NCBI GenBank assembly: GCA_051745935.1
Contig: JBNJEM010000453.1
Coordinates: 1 to 6,649 of the forward strand
DNA length: 6,649 nt
Direction: 5' to 3'
DNA from: JBNJEM01 sp051745935
GTDB lineage: Bacteria > Planctomycetota > Planctomycetia > Pirellulales > Pirellulaceae
In this document: one piece after another, positions 1 through 6,560 of the stretch
Numbering within the stretch: the stretch's first letter is position 1
Layout: each line of letters opens with the position of its first letter
Notes under the pieces: generated by a model
The model's input: the letters and a program-made list of their open reading frames with translations, nothing else
Told to the model about the DNA's origin: nothing
Databases searched by the model: none
Position numbers and translations under genes: made by a program

Positions 1-382
1 TTTTTTAGGTCTCTTAGAGGTCCTTTCGTCTCAATACCGGCGAAACGAACGGCGCAACAATATGGATGGCAACGACTTGGAGTTTTTCCTCACCCCAGGA
101 CAAGTCCGGGGCATTTCTGGGCTTTTTCAACAGGCTTCCCGCGCCGGTGGGCAAGCACCGACTCAAGGAAATCGGTAACACTTTAGCCGTCTGAAGTAGA
201 ATCCTGGCTTCGTGATCACAAATCCCTTATGACGTACCCTGTTTAACCGCAAGGCCAGAGTCCGCTCGGCCGCGCGTTGAACCGGCAAGGATCCGTGACA
301 GCGGACGGCGGCCTGCGCGCTCTACAGGGCCGTTGTCCAACCCTCATTGCCTGGAAGAGCCGTACTTCAGTTCGCTAAAAAG
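1..382. other. Upstream region with no supported gene
   Basis: Two forward frames are open from the left edge (frame 1 to a TAG at 184-186, frame 2 to a TAA at 176-178), so the tail of a gene entering from the left cannot be excluded. Neither peptide resembles a family I know, and nothing favours one frame over the other. A 42-codon ATG reading frame at 66-194 has no ribosome binding site. No tRNA or rRNA segment is recognisable. The only structure I see is the palindrome at 93-111 and a weak stem at 145-160 (CGGTG, six-base loop, CACCG). From about 195 to 382 I see nothing identifiable. Confidence 0.5.
93..111. repeat. Imperfect palindrome, possible hairpin
   Basis: CCCC (93-96) and GGGG (108-111) flank GGAC-AA-GTCC (98-107), with one unpaired A at 97. 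This gives a GC-rich stem of about seven or eight pairs with a very tight loop. It is followed at 119-136 by GGGCTTTTTCAACAGGCT, which includes a five-T run but lies seven bases past the stem, so it is a poor fit for an intrinsic terminator. It may end an upstream transcript or be a fragment of an interspersed repeat. The function is unknown. Confidence 0.35.
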
Positions 383-412
383 TTACGGAAATCGGACATC
401 GTTCTCTAGAAT
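383..412 (+). promoter_or_regulatory. Weak sigma70-type promoter candidate for treTYZ
   Basis: TAGAAT at 407-412 matches the -10 consensus TATAAT in five of six positions. The best -35 partner is TTACGG at 383-388, with an 18-base spacer, and it matches TTGACA poorly. Initiation near 419 would leave a leader of roughly 25 bases containing the treT ribosome binding site. The position, just ahead of the first gene of the operon in a locally AT-richer patch, is the main support. Another TAGAAT at 197-202 shows that such a hexamer can occur by chance here. Confidence 0.25.
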
Positions 413-426
413 GATGCTTAGTGTGC

Positions 427-436
427 GGAGGAGAGG
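427..436 (+). promoter_or_regulatory. Ribosome binding site of treT
   Basis: The purine run GGAGGAGAGG at 427-436 ends eight bases before the ATG at 445. It is a strong Shine-Dalgarno match and decides the start. The in-frame GTG at 421 would place this site inside the coding sequence and has no comparable site ahead of it. Confidence 0.85.
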
Positions 437-444
437 CGAATCGC

Positions 445-1671
445 ATGAACGAGGCGGAAAAAATGATTGGCATTGCGGATTACGAACGCTACATTGGTGG
501 CCAGCGGTTGGAGCGGATTCAAAAAAAGGCGGAAGCCCTGGCGGACCAGCGCGCCGTGCATGTGAGTTCCACGTACTACGGCGGCGGCGTCGCCGAAATT
601 CTCGATCCGCTCTCACTGCTGATGAATGACGCGGGGATCAAGACGAGTTGGCTTCTGATCAAGGGCGACCCTGATTTTTTCGCCGTCACGAAGACCATCC
701 ACAACGCGCTCCAAGGCGGGGACATCCGTTTCACGTCACGGAAAACCGTGGTCTACGAAGAGACGCTGCGGAAGAACGCCGCGAGAATGAATTTGGGCGA
801 CTTCGACCGCGTCGTGGTCCATGATCCACAACCGTTGTTCTTGATCGACCACTTTAAGAAGACATGCCCTTGGATCTGGCGCTGTCATATTGACCTGAGT
901 GCGCCCAACCGGCAAGTCTGGGATTATATGCTACCGGCCGTGGAACGCTATGATGCCATGATCGTCAGTTCCGAAGCGTACAAACGGCGGGTCAACACGC
1001 CGCAGTTGGTTTTCATGCCGGCCATCGATCCCTTTTCCGTCAAGAACAAGGAGCTGAGCCAGGATGAGATTGACGAGCGGCTGGCTCATTATAACATCCC
1101 GACCGACTTGCCACTTGTCGTCCAGATCTCTCGTTTCGATACCTGGAAGGATCCCGTGGGCGTGATCAAGGCGTTCAAGCAGGCACGCCAGCAGGTGGAC
1201 GCGACTCTGGTGTTGCTCGGCAACGTGGCCAGCGACGACCCGGAGGGCCCGGAGATTTATGAGTCTTTGCTGGAAGAAAGCGAGGATCGCATTATTCTGA
1301 TCTCTCAAGATGACAGTGCTCTGGTCAACTCGCTGCAGCGGACCGCCGCCGTGGTGGTTCAGAAATCCATTCGGGAGGGATTCGGGCTGACCGTCACGGA
1401 AGCCATGTGGAAAGGGGCCGCCGTCATCGGCGGCAACGTGGGAGGCATTCCCCTGCAGATCCGCGACGGGCATGACGGTTTCCTGGTCTCCAGCGTGGAG
1501 GAAACCGCCGATCGGATGGTCGCCCTCTTGAAGGACGCGGCGTTGCGGCGGCAAATGGGCGAGCGGGCGAAGGAAACCGTGGGGCGGAACTTTCTCCTCT
1601 CACGGCTGCTCGAGCAGTATCTCGACGTGTTGGGGGCCTTCGAGGTCAGGTTTCATCTGAGGACCAGCTAG
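445..1671 (+). CDS. treT: Trehalose glycosyltransferring synthase (TreT), GT4 family
   Basis: This is a 408-residue cytoplasmic retaining glycosyltransferase of the GT-B fold. By family it transfers glucose from ADP- or UDP-glucose to free glucose, giving trehalose; some archaeal members run the reaction reversibly. The N-terminal half carries the glycine loop YYGGGVAEIL (44-53), the VVVHDPQP segment (123-130) and PWIWRCHIDLS (142-152), all typical of TreT. The C-terminal nucleotide-sugar domain carries SRFDTWKDP (229-237), whose Arg230 and Lys235 are expected to contact the donor phosphates, and the GT4 EX7E motif with Glu311 and Glu319 in EGFGLTVTEA. There is no signal peptide or membrane segment. 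The ATG at 445 is preferred over the GTG at 421 because of its ribosome binding site. It heads the operon, nine bases before treY. The related fungal-type trehalose phosphorylases share the fold, so a phosphorolytic role or another donor cannot be excluded from sequence alone. Confidence 0.88.
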   Translation: MNEAEKMIGIADYERYIGGQRLERIQKKAEALADQRAVHVSSTYYGGGVAEILDPLSLLMNDAGIKTSWLLIKGDPDFFAVTKTIHNALQGGDIRFTSRKTVVYEETLRKNAARMNLGDFDRVVVHDPQPLFLIDHFKKTCPWIWRCHIDLSAPNRQVWDYMLPAVERYDAMIVSSEAYKRRVNTPQLVFMPAIDPFSVKNKELSQDEIDERLAHYNIPTDLPLVVQISRFDTWKDPVGVIKAFKQARQQVDATLVLLGNVASDDPEGPEIYESLLEESEDRIILISQDDSALVNSLQRTAAVVVQKSIREGFGLTVTEAMWKGAAVIGGNVGGIPLQIRDGHDGFLVSSVEETADRMVALLKDAALRRQMGERAKETVGRNFLLSRLLEQYLDVLGAFEVRFHLRTS

Positions 1672-1674
1672 GAG
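1670..1674 (+). promoter_or_regulatory. Ribosome binding site of treY overlapping the treT stop
   Basis: AGGAG at 1670-1674 overlaps the last two bases of the treT TAG stop codon (1669-1671) and sits six bases before the treY ATG. The overlap suggests translational coupling, with ribosomes finishing treT well placed to start treY. Confidence 0.8.
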
Positions 1675-1680
1675 CGGGCC

Positions 1681-4332
1681 ATGGCGTCTCATCCCACAGC
1701 GACTTACCGTGTGCAACTCCGGTCCGAATTCGGCTTCGAACGGGCGGCGGAGGTCGTTTCCTACTTGTCGGACCTGGGCGTCAGTCACCTGTATACGTCC
1801 CCCTACCTGCAGTCGGCCGCCGGGAGCACGCACGGCTATGACGTGGTCAACCCGAACCGGGTCGACGAGGACCTGGGTGGGGCCGAGGCCCATGCCCGGC
1901 TGTGCGGGGTGCTTCGGTCCGCCGGCCTTGGTCACATGATTGACGTGGTGCCGAACCACATGGCCATCGCGGGCCGCCAGAATCCGTGGTGGTGGGATGT
2001 GTTGGAGAACGGTCCATCCAGCCGCTATGCCATCTACTTCGACGTGGACTGGGAAGCGTCCGAGGAACGTTGGTTGAACAAGGTGCTGTTGCCGGTATTG
2101 GGAGACCATTACGGCCGCGTTCTCGAAAACGGCGAACTTCAACTGTCTCGAAACGGAGGCAGTTTCGCGCTTCACTATCACGACCATGTCTTTCCGATCG
2201 ACCCGTCCAGCCTGCCGGACCTGCTGAAGCCGGCTGCCGCCGCATGCGGATCGGAGCTGCTGGCATTTCTCGCGGAAAGCCACGCCCGCTTGCCGCGGCC
2301 GACGGTGACCGCCCGCGGAGCGGTGGAACGCCGCCATCGCGACAAAGCGGTACTGCTGGACTTGCTCGACGGGCTCTGCCGGGACGAGGCGGAGACGCGG
2401 GCAGCCATCGACGCGCAAGTTTCACGCCTCAATGAAGATCCGGACGCCATGGACGCACTCCTTGATCAGCAGAACTATCGATTGGCCCTGTGGCGCATGG
2501 CCAGCAGGGATGTTGGGTACCGGAGATTCTTCGACATCAAGGATTTGGCGGGATTGAGAGTCGAGGATATCGAAGTGTTCCGCGATGCTCATGCCTTGCC
2601 GATTACCTGGGTTGAAAAGGACTGGGTCCAAGGACTGCGCATCGATCATCCCGACGGCCTCCGGGATCCGGGCCAGTACTTTCATCGATTGCGCGAGGCG
2701 TGCCCGAACGCCTGGATCGTGGCTGAAAAGATCCTCGAGCCGGGCGAGACACTACCCGCGAAGTGGCCGATTGCGGGAACCACCGGTTACGAGTTCTTGA
2801 ACCGTGTCGGCGGGCTCTTTGTCGACGCGGAAAGTGAAGGCCCCCTGACGCGGACCTACGAGGAGTTTATCGGGGAACCGGTGGACTTCCCCGCTTTGGT
2901 TCGCACCTGCAAGCGTTTGGTGCTTTCGGACCTCCTCGGCAGCGAGCTGAATCGGTTGACGAGTCTGTTCGTGGACGTCTGCGAGCGGCACCGTCGGCAT
3001 CGGGACTACACCCGGTATGAATTGCGCGAGGCCTTATGCGAAACGGCCGTCTGTTTCCCGGTTTACCGATCGTATGTCTCCGTTTCCGACAACGTACCAC
3101 GGCAAGAGGACCAGAGGTACGTTGTCCAGGCCGTGGGAAATGCCATGTCCGAAAGGACGGACCTGGATCCGCAACTCTTCTCTTTCCTGCAAGATCTGTT
3201 GCTGCTGCGTATTGAAGGGTCACTGGAAGCCGAGCTGGCCATGCGGTTTCAACAATTGACCGGTCCGGCGATGGCCAAGGGAGTGGAGGATACCGCGTTT
3301 TATCGCTACCACCGCCTGATCGCGCTCAACGAGGTGGGCGGCGATCCCAGCCGCTTCGGGGTGAGTCTGCAGCAGTTTCATGATGCATGTGCCGCGACGC
3401 AGACGGAACATCCGGCCACGCTGCTTGCATCCAGCACGCATGACACGAAACGAAGTGAGGACGTCCGGTCCCGCTTGGCGCTGCTTTCCGAGATCCCGGA
3501 CCGCTGGTCGCGGGCGGTCTCGAAATGGCGCGACCTGAATGAATGTCATCGCAAGGATGATCTCCCCGATCGAAATGCCGAATACCTGCTCTACCAGACG
3601 CTGGTGGGAACCTGGCCCATCGATTTGGAGCGCGTGATCGCGTACATGGAGAAAGCGGTCCGCGAAGCCAAATCCCACACCTCATGGACCGCCCAAGACG
3701 AGGCCTACGAACAACGGGTGCGCGAGTTCACGCAGGCGGTGATGGGGAATCGAGAATTCCGGAAGGATCTCGAGAAGGTCGTCGCGGAGCTGGTCGTCCC
3801 GGGACGAATCAATAGCCTGGCCGGGACACTCATCAAACTGACGGCTCCGGGAGTACCGGACATATACCAGGGAACCGAACTATGGGACTTGAGTCTTGTG
3901 GATCCGGACAATCGCAGGCCGGTGGATTATGAGTTGCGGCGACGCCTGCTCGACGAATTACCACGTCTATCTCCCCAACAGATTCTGGCCCGTTCCGACG
4001 AAGGCTTGCCCAAGCTGTGGGTGGTCCGGCAAGCCTTGCATCTGCGCCGCGCGCGGCCTGAAGTGTTTGGGACGCAAGCGGCGTACCGCCCGCTGTTCGC
4101 GCGGGGTGAGAAAGCGAAGCATGTCGTGGCTTTTGCCCGCGGCGATGAGGTCATATCCGTCGCTCCACGCCTGGTCGTCCAGTTGAACGGCGATTGGTCC
4201 GATACGGTGCTGGACCTGCCGGCGGGACGTTGGCACAACATCTTGGGAAGCGATGAAATGTTGGAGGGAGAGGCTCGCGCGCGGGAACTCCTGGCTCCTT
4301 TCCCCGTTGGACTATTGGTGAAAAAGGAATAG
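1681..4332 (+). CDS. treY: Maltooligosyltrehalose synthase (TreY), GH13 family
   Basis: This 883-residue protein, within the usual TreY size range, is an intramolecular transglucosidase. It rearranges the terminal alpha-1,4 bond of a maltooligosaccharide or glycogen chain end into the alpha,alpha-1,1 bond of maltooligosyltrehalose. The protein begins with the characteristic TATYRVQL (6-13). The (beta/alpha)8 barrel shows GSTHGYDVVNP (48-58), DVVPNHM (88-94) and NPWWWDVLENG (101-111). RRFFDIKDLAGLRVED (281-296) follows the long insertion peculiar to TreY. The expected GH13 catalytic residues are present: nucleophile Asp322 in GLRIDHPDGL, acid/base Glu349 in VAEKIL, and the transition-state Asp588 in SSTHDTKR. 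GTTGYEFLNRV (366-376) and the late segment PGVPDIYQGTELWDLSLVDPDNRRPVD (723-749) are family signatures. There is no signal peptide. It is the middle gene of the operon and supplies the substrate of TreZ five bases downstream. No defect is seen. Confidence 0.97.
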   Translation: MASHPTATYRVQLRSEFGFERAAEVVSYLSDLGVSHLYTSPYLQSAAGSTHGYDVVNPNRVDEDLGGAEAHARLCGVLRSAGLGHMIDVVPNHMAIAGRQNPWWWDVLENGPSSRYAIYFDVDWEASEERWLNKVLLPVLGDHYGRVLENGELQLSRNGGSFALHYHDHVFPIDPSSLPDLLKPAAAACGSELLAFLAESHARLPRPTVTARGAVERRHRDKAVLLDLLDGLCRDEAETRAAIDAQVSRLNEDPDAMDALLDQQNYRLALWRMASRDVGYRRFFDIKDLAGLRVEDIEVFRDAHALPITWVEKDWVQGLRIDHPDGLRDPGQYFHRLREACPNAWIVAEKILEPGETLPAKWPIAGTTGYEFLNRVGGLFVDAESEGPLTRTYEEFIGEPVDFPALVRTCKRLVLSDLLGSELNRLTSLFVDVCERHRRHRDYTRYELREALCETAVCFPVYRSYVSVSDNVPRQEDQRYVVQAVGNAMSERTDLDPQLFSFLQDLLLLRIEGSLEAELAMRFQQLTGPAMAKGVEDTAFYRYHRLIALNEVGGDPSRFGVSLQQFHDACAATQTEHPATLLASSTHDTKRSEDVRSRLALLSEIPDRWSRAVSKWRDLNECHRKDDLPDRNAEYLLYQTLVGTWPIDLERVIAYMEKAVREAKSHTSWTAQDEAYEQRVREFTQAVMGNREFRKDLEKVVAELVVPGRINSLAGTLIKLTAPGVPDIYQGTELWDLSLVDPDNRRPVDYELRRRLLDELPRLSPQQILARSDEGLPKLWVVRQALHLRRARPEVFGTQAAYRPLFARGEKAKHVVAFARGDEVISVAPRLVVQLNGDWSDTVLDLPAGRWHNILGSDEMLEGEARARELLAPFPVGLLVKKE
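4324..4328 (+). promoter_or_regulatory. Ribosome binding site of treZ inside the end of treY
   Basis: AAGGA at 4324-4328 lies within the last codons of treY and ends nine bases before a GTG start at 4338. It supports the GTG, for which there is no ATG alternative nearby, and implies coupled translation with treY. Confidence 0.65.
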
Positions 4333-4337
4333 CAGCG

Positions 4338-6098
4338 GTGCCTGAAATCCGGGTTTGGGGCCCAAGAGCCCAGAAAGTTGAACTGGAGAGCAACGGCCAG
4401 TCGTGGAGCATGTCCAAGCTTGAAAACGGCTGGTGGGCCTGTGACACGCCGCGCATGCGACACGGGGTCGACTACGCATTTCGGGTCGATGGGGAAGGGC
4501 CTTTTCCCGATCCTCGCTCTCCGTGGCAGCCGGAAGGCGTGCACGGCCCGTCGCGATGGGTCGATCATGGTCGCTTTGCCTGGAGCGATTCACATTGGCG
4601 GCAGCCGCCTTTGGGATCGGCCGTGATCTACGAGTTGCACCTGGGAACGTTTACGCCGGAGGGGACGTGTGACGCGGCGGTCGATCATCTCGATGACCTT
4701 GTGGAGCTCGGAATTACCCACGTGGAACTGATGCCAGTGGCCGAGTTCTCCGGAACTCGCGGCTGGGGATACGACGGCGTCGATCTTTTCGCGCCCCATC
4801 ACGCTTACGGCGGTCCCGAGGCACTCAAACGCCTGGTGAACGCCTGTCACCAACGAGGGCTGGCCGTGTTGCTCGACGTGGTCTACAACCACCTCGGCCC
4901 GTGCGGAAACTATCTGAATCGGTTCGGGCCCTACTTCACGGACCGGTACAAGACGCCGTGGGGCGAAGCGATCAACCTGGACGGCCCGGCAAGCGACCAC
5001 GTGCGACGTTTTTTCCTCGACAACGCCCTCATGTGGCTGCGCGACTATCACCTGGACGGTTTGCGAATCGACGCCGTCCATGCCATCATGGATACTTCGG
5101 CGGTCCACCTTCTCGAACAGCTGGCGGCGGAAGTTCAGGACCTCGAAGCGGAACTCGGTCGGCATCTGACGCTCGTCGCCGAGAGCGATCTCAACGACCC
5201 CCGGGTGGTACGCGCCCCGGAACAGGGGGGTTACGGGATTGACGCGCAATGGAACGAGGATTTTCACCACGCGCTGCAGGCGGTTTTGACGGGCGAGCGG
5301 GACGGGTATTACCAAGACTTCGGAAGCCTGGCTGATTTGGCCAAGGTGTTGACCGAAGGCATGGCGTATGACGGTCGCTATTCCAAGTTTCGCCGCCGTT
5401 GCCACGGACGTCCCGCCGCGGGGCTTTCCGGAAACCAGTTTATCGGCTGCCTTCAAAATCATGATCAAGTCGGCAACCGCGCCTTGGGAGAACGCACGAG
5501 TCAGTTGCTTTCGCGCGGCCAGCTCAAAATCGGCGCCGCCCTGGTGATGACCTCGCCCTTCGTGCCCATGCTGTTCCAGGGCGAAGAGTGGGGGGCGGCC
5601 ACGCCGTTTCTTTATTTCACGGATCATCAGGATGCCGAGCTCGGAGAAGCCGTCAAACACGGTCGTCGGGATGAGTTTTCGGACTTCGACTGGAAACCCG
5701 AAGACATACCGGATCCGCAGGCTGAAGAAAGCTGGCTGCGATCCAAGCTGGACTGGGAGGAACCTTCCCGGTCCCCGCACAAGGAGCTCCGCCAGTGGCA
5801 CCGGTCGCTGATCTCCCTGCGCCGACGCCTTGGCTGCCTGAAAAACGGACGGCTCGCCGCCACCGAGGTCGAGTTTGACGAGGAGGCCCGATGGCTGATC
5901 ATGACACGGGCTCCCGCCGTCGTTATCTGCAATTTTTCAGAGTCCCCTCAAACCATCAGGTGCTCGGCGATTAAGCACAAACAGGTGGCGCTGGCGTCGG
6001 AAAGCGGGATTACGATCGACCAAGAGATGGCTTTTCTGCCGGGACACGCCACCGGGGTTTTTCTGCCGAAATACCTCACCGAGCTGCTGGAGGGGTGA
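4338..6098 (+). CDS. treZ: Malto-oligosyltrehalose trehalohydrolase (TreZ), GH13 family
   Basis: This 586-residue enzyme hydrolyses the alpha-1,4 bond next to the trehalosyl end of maltooligosyltrehalose, releasing trehalose and a chain two glucoses shorter that can return to TreY. An N-terminal beta-sandwich domain (about 1-85, with IRVWGPRAQKVEL at 4-16) precedes the catalytic barrel, which starts near SAVIYELHLGTFTPEGT (94-110). Family motifs follow: GWGYDGVDLFAPHHAYGGP (142-160), DVVYNHLGPCGNY (180-192), nucleophile Asp245 in DGLRIDAVHAI, acid/base Glu282 in LVAESDLNDPR, and Asp376 in LQNHDQVGNRA. The LFQGEEWGA segment (412-420) and a C-terminal beta domain from about 500 complete the usual layout. 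The start is GTG with a fair ribosome binding site; the N-terminus is slightly short compared with many TreZ proteins, but the domain begins normally. It is the last gene of the operon, and no terminator-like hairpin with a T tract follows the TGA. Confidence 0.96.
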   Translation: MPEIRVWGPRAQKVELESNGQSWSMSKLENGWWACDTPRMRHGVDYAFRVDGEGPFPDPRSPWQPEGVHGPSRWVDHGRFAWSDSHWRQPPLGSAVIYELHLGTFTPEGTCDAAVDHLDDLVELGITHVELMPVAEFSGTRGWGYDGVDLFAPHHAYGGPEALKRLVNACHQRGLAVLLDVVYNHLGPCGNYLNRFGPYFTDRYKTPWGEAINLDGPASDHVRRFFLDNALMWLRDYHLDGLRIDAVHAIMDTSAVHLLEQLAAEVQDLEAELGRHLTLVAESDLNDPRVVRAPEQGGYGIDAQWNEDFHHALQAVLTGERDGYYQDFGSLADLAKVLTEGMAYDGRYSKFRRRCHGRPAAGLSGNQFIGCLQNHDQVGNRALGERTSQLLSRGQLKIGAALVMTSPFVPMLFQGEEWGAATPFLYFTDHQDAELGEAVKHGRRDEFSDFDWKPEDIPDPQAEESWLRSKLDWEEPSRSPHKELRQWHRSLISLRRRLGCLKNGRLAATEVEFDEEARWLIMTRAPAVVICNFSESPQTIRCSAIKHKQVALASESGITIDQEMAFLPGHATGVFLPKYLTELLEG

Positions 6099-6222
6099 GG
6101 GGGGCGGCCACAATTAAGTTACCGAAAGCATTCATCCGACGCCCAATGTTGTTTCGCTCACCTGCGACGAGAATCCGGTAAGTTATTTGTGGACGATCCC
6201 TGAGCCAATGGTGCTTGGAGGC
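6099..6222. other. Spacer downstream of treZ
   Basis: No gene, RNA or clear intrinsic terminator is recognisable in the first 120 bases after treZ. AAGTTACCGAAAGC at 6116-6129 matches 12 of 14 positions of 380-393 ahead of treT, probably by chance. A weak stem CCAA-TTGG with a six-base loop lies near 6205-6218. How transcription of the operon ends is not evident here. Confidence 0.5.
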
Positions 6223-6260
6223 GGGGAGTCCGTAGCTCGGATCCGCAACCGGTCCTCCCC
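6223..6260. repeat. Possible three-way-junction structure
   Basis: GGGGAG (6223-6228) is complementary to CTCCCC (6255-6260). Between them lie two small self-complementary units: TCCG-TAGCT-CGGA (6229-6241) and CCG-CAAC-CGG (6243-6252). In either strand this could fold as a closing stem holding two short arms. The nine-base word AACCGGTCC at 6247-6255 recurs at 6318-6326, both times followed by a TCCCC-containing run. The inner stems are short, so this is a candidate only. Confidence 0.35.
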
Positions 6261-6342
6261 ACCACCACCTTCCGCCCCAGTTCCCACGTTAACCGAAGCT
6301 TTCGAAGCGGCATGCCGAACCGGTCCGTCCCCTTGTCCCACC

Positions 6343-6553
6343 TCTGGCCGGAGGCCAGACACACCTTAGCCTGGGGTGAAACCCCAGGACGCGGGGCCCC
6401 ACACCCCACGCCGACCCCCGTACCCATGGCACGCTGGAAGCGTGCCACACAACAGCACCACGAAACGTGGCCCCAAGACGCGTGGGGACGATTCGGGCCC
6501 CCCCGATCACCCGGCCTGAACAACCCGCGGCCCCACATCGGCCACCACGTGGC
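6343..6553. repeat. Array of at least eight short hairpin-forming inverted repeats
   Basis: Eight stems lie in 211 bases. (1) 6343-6359: TCTGGCC/GGCCAGA, loop GGA. (2) 6370-6388: CCTGGGGT/ACCCCAGG, loop GAA. (3) 6391-6411: GCGGGG/CCCACGC with one bulged A and an eight-base loop. (4) 6427-6447: nine pairs around loop GGA. (5) 6458-6470: CCACG/CGTGG, loop AAA. (6) 6471-6487: CCCCA/TGGGG, seven-base loop. (7) 6490-6508: seven pairs with a bulged T and a CCCC loop. (8) 6541-6553: GCCAC/GTGGC, loop CAC. A weak ninth stem is GCTT/AAGC at 6298-6308. Stems 1, 2, 4, 5 and 8 are perfect with 3-base loops, yet their arms differ in sequence, so these are not copies of one repeat. Several linkers are rich in A and C and nearly free of G. 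Hairpin-rich, C-skewed intergenic elements of this style occur, to my recollection, in planctomycetes and some other phyla. It could be a structured RNA, a REP-like element or a protein-binding array. None of the hairpins has a T tract. Confidence 0.8.
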
Positions 6554-6560
6554 GCGCATT

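Noticed and set aside
66..194. 42-codon forward reading frame starting at an ATG near the left edge
   Set aside because: There is no ribosome binding site and no recognisable sequence, and two other frames are equally open over the same stretch.
380..393. AAGTTACGGAAATC resembling AAGTTACCGAAAGC at 6116-6129 as flanking direct repeats of the operon
   Set aside because: A 12-of-14 match between two regions of several hundred bases is not far from chance, and no mobile-element features accompany it.
421..444. Earlier GTG start for treT adding eight residues
   Set aside because: The strong ribosome binding site at 427-436 would lie inside the gene, and nothing comparable precedes the GTG.
931..1554. 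Reverse-strand open frame of 207 codons opposite treT
   Set aside because: It is a shadow frame; the forward strand holds conserved GT4 motifs throughout.
1600..2418. Reverse-strand open frame of 272 codons across the treT/treY junction
   Set aside because: It is antisense to two well-supported genes and has no family resemblance; it is explained by codon bias in the real frames.
4590..5801. Long reverse-strand open frame of 403 codons opposite treZ
   Set aside because: It is a GC-rich shadow of treZ, with no recognisable domain or ribosome binding site, while the opposite strand encodes an intact enzyme with all catalytic residues.
6343..6553. CRISPR array
   Set aside because: There is no identical direct repeat with regular spacers; the repeated feature is stem-loop shape, not sequence.
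6158..6559. Reverse-strand 133-codon frame through the hairpin array
   Set aside because: The palindromic, stop-poor DNA explains the open frame; the composition is unlike the neighbouring proteins and no start signal is seen.
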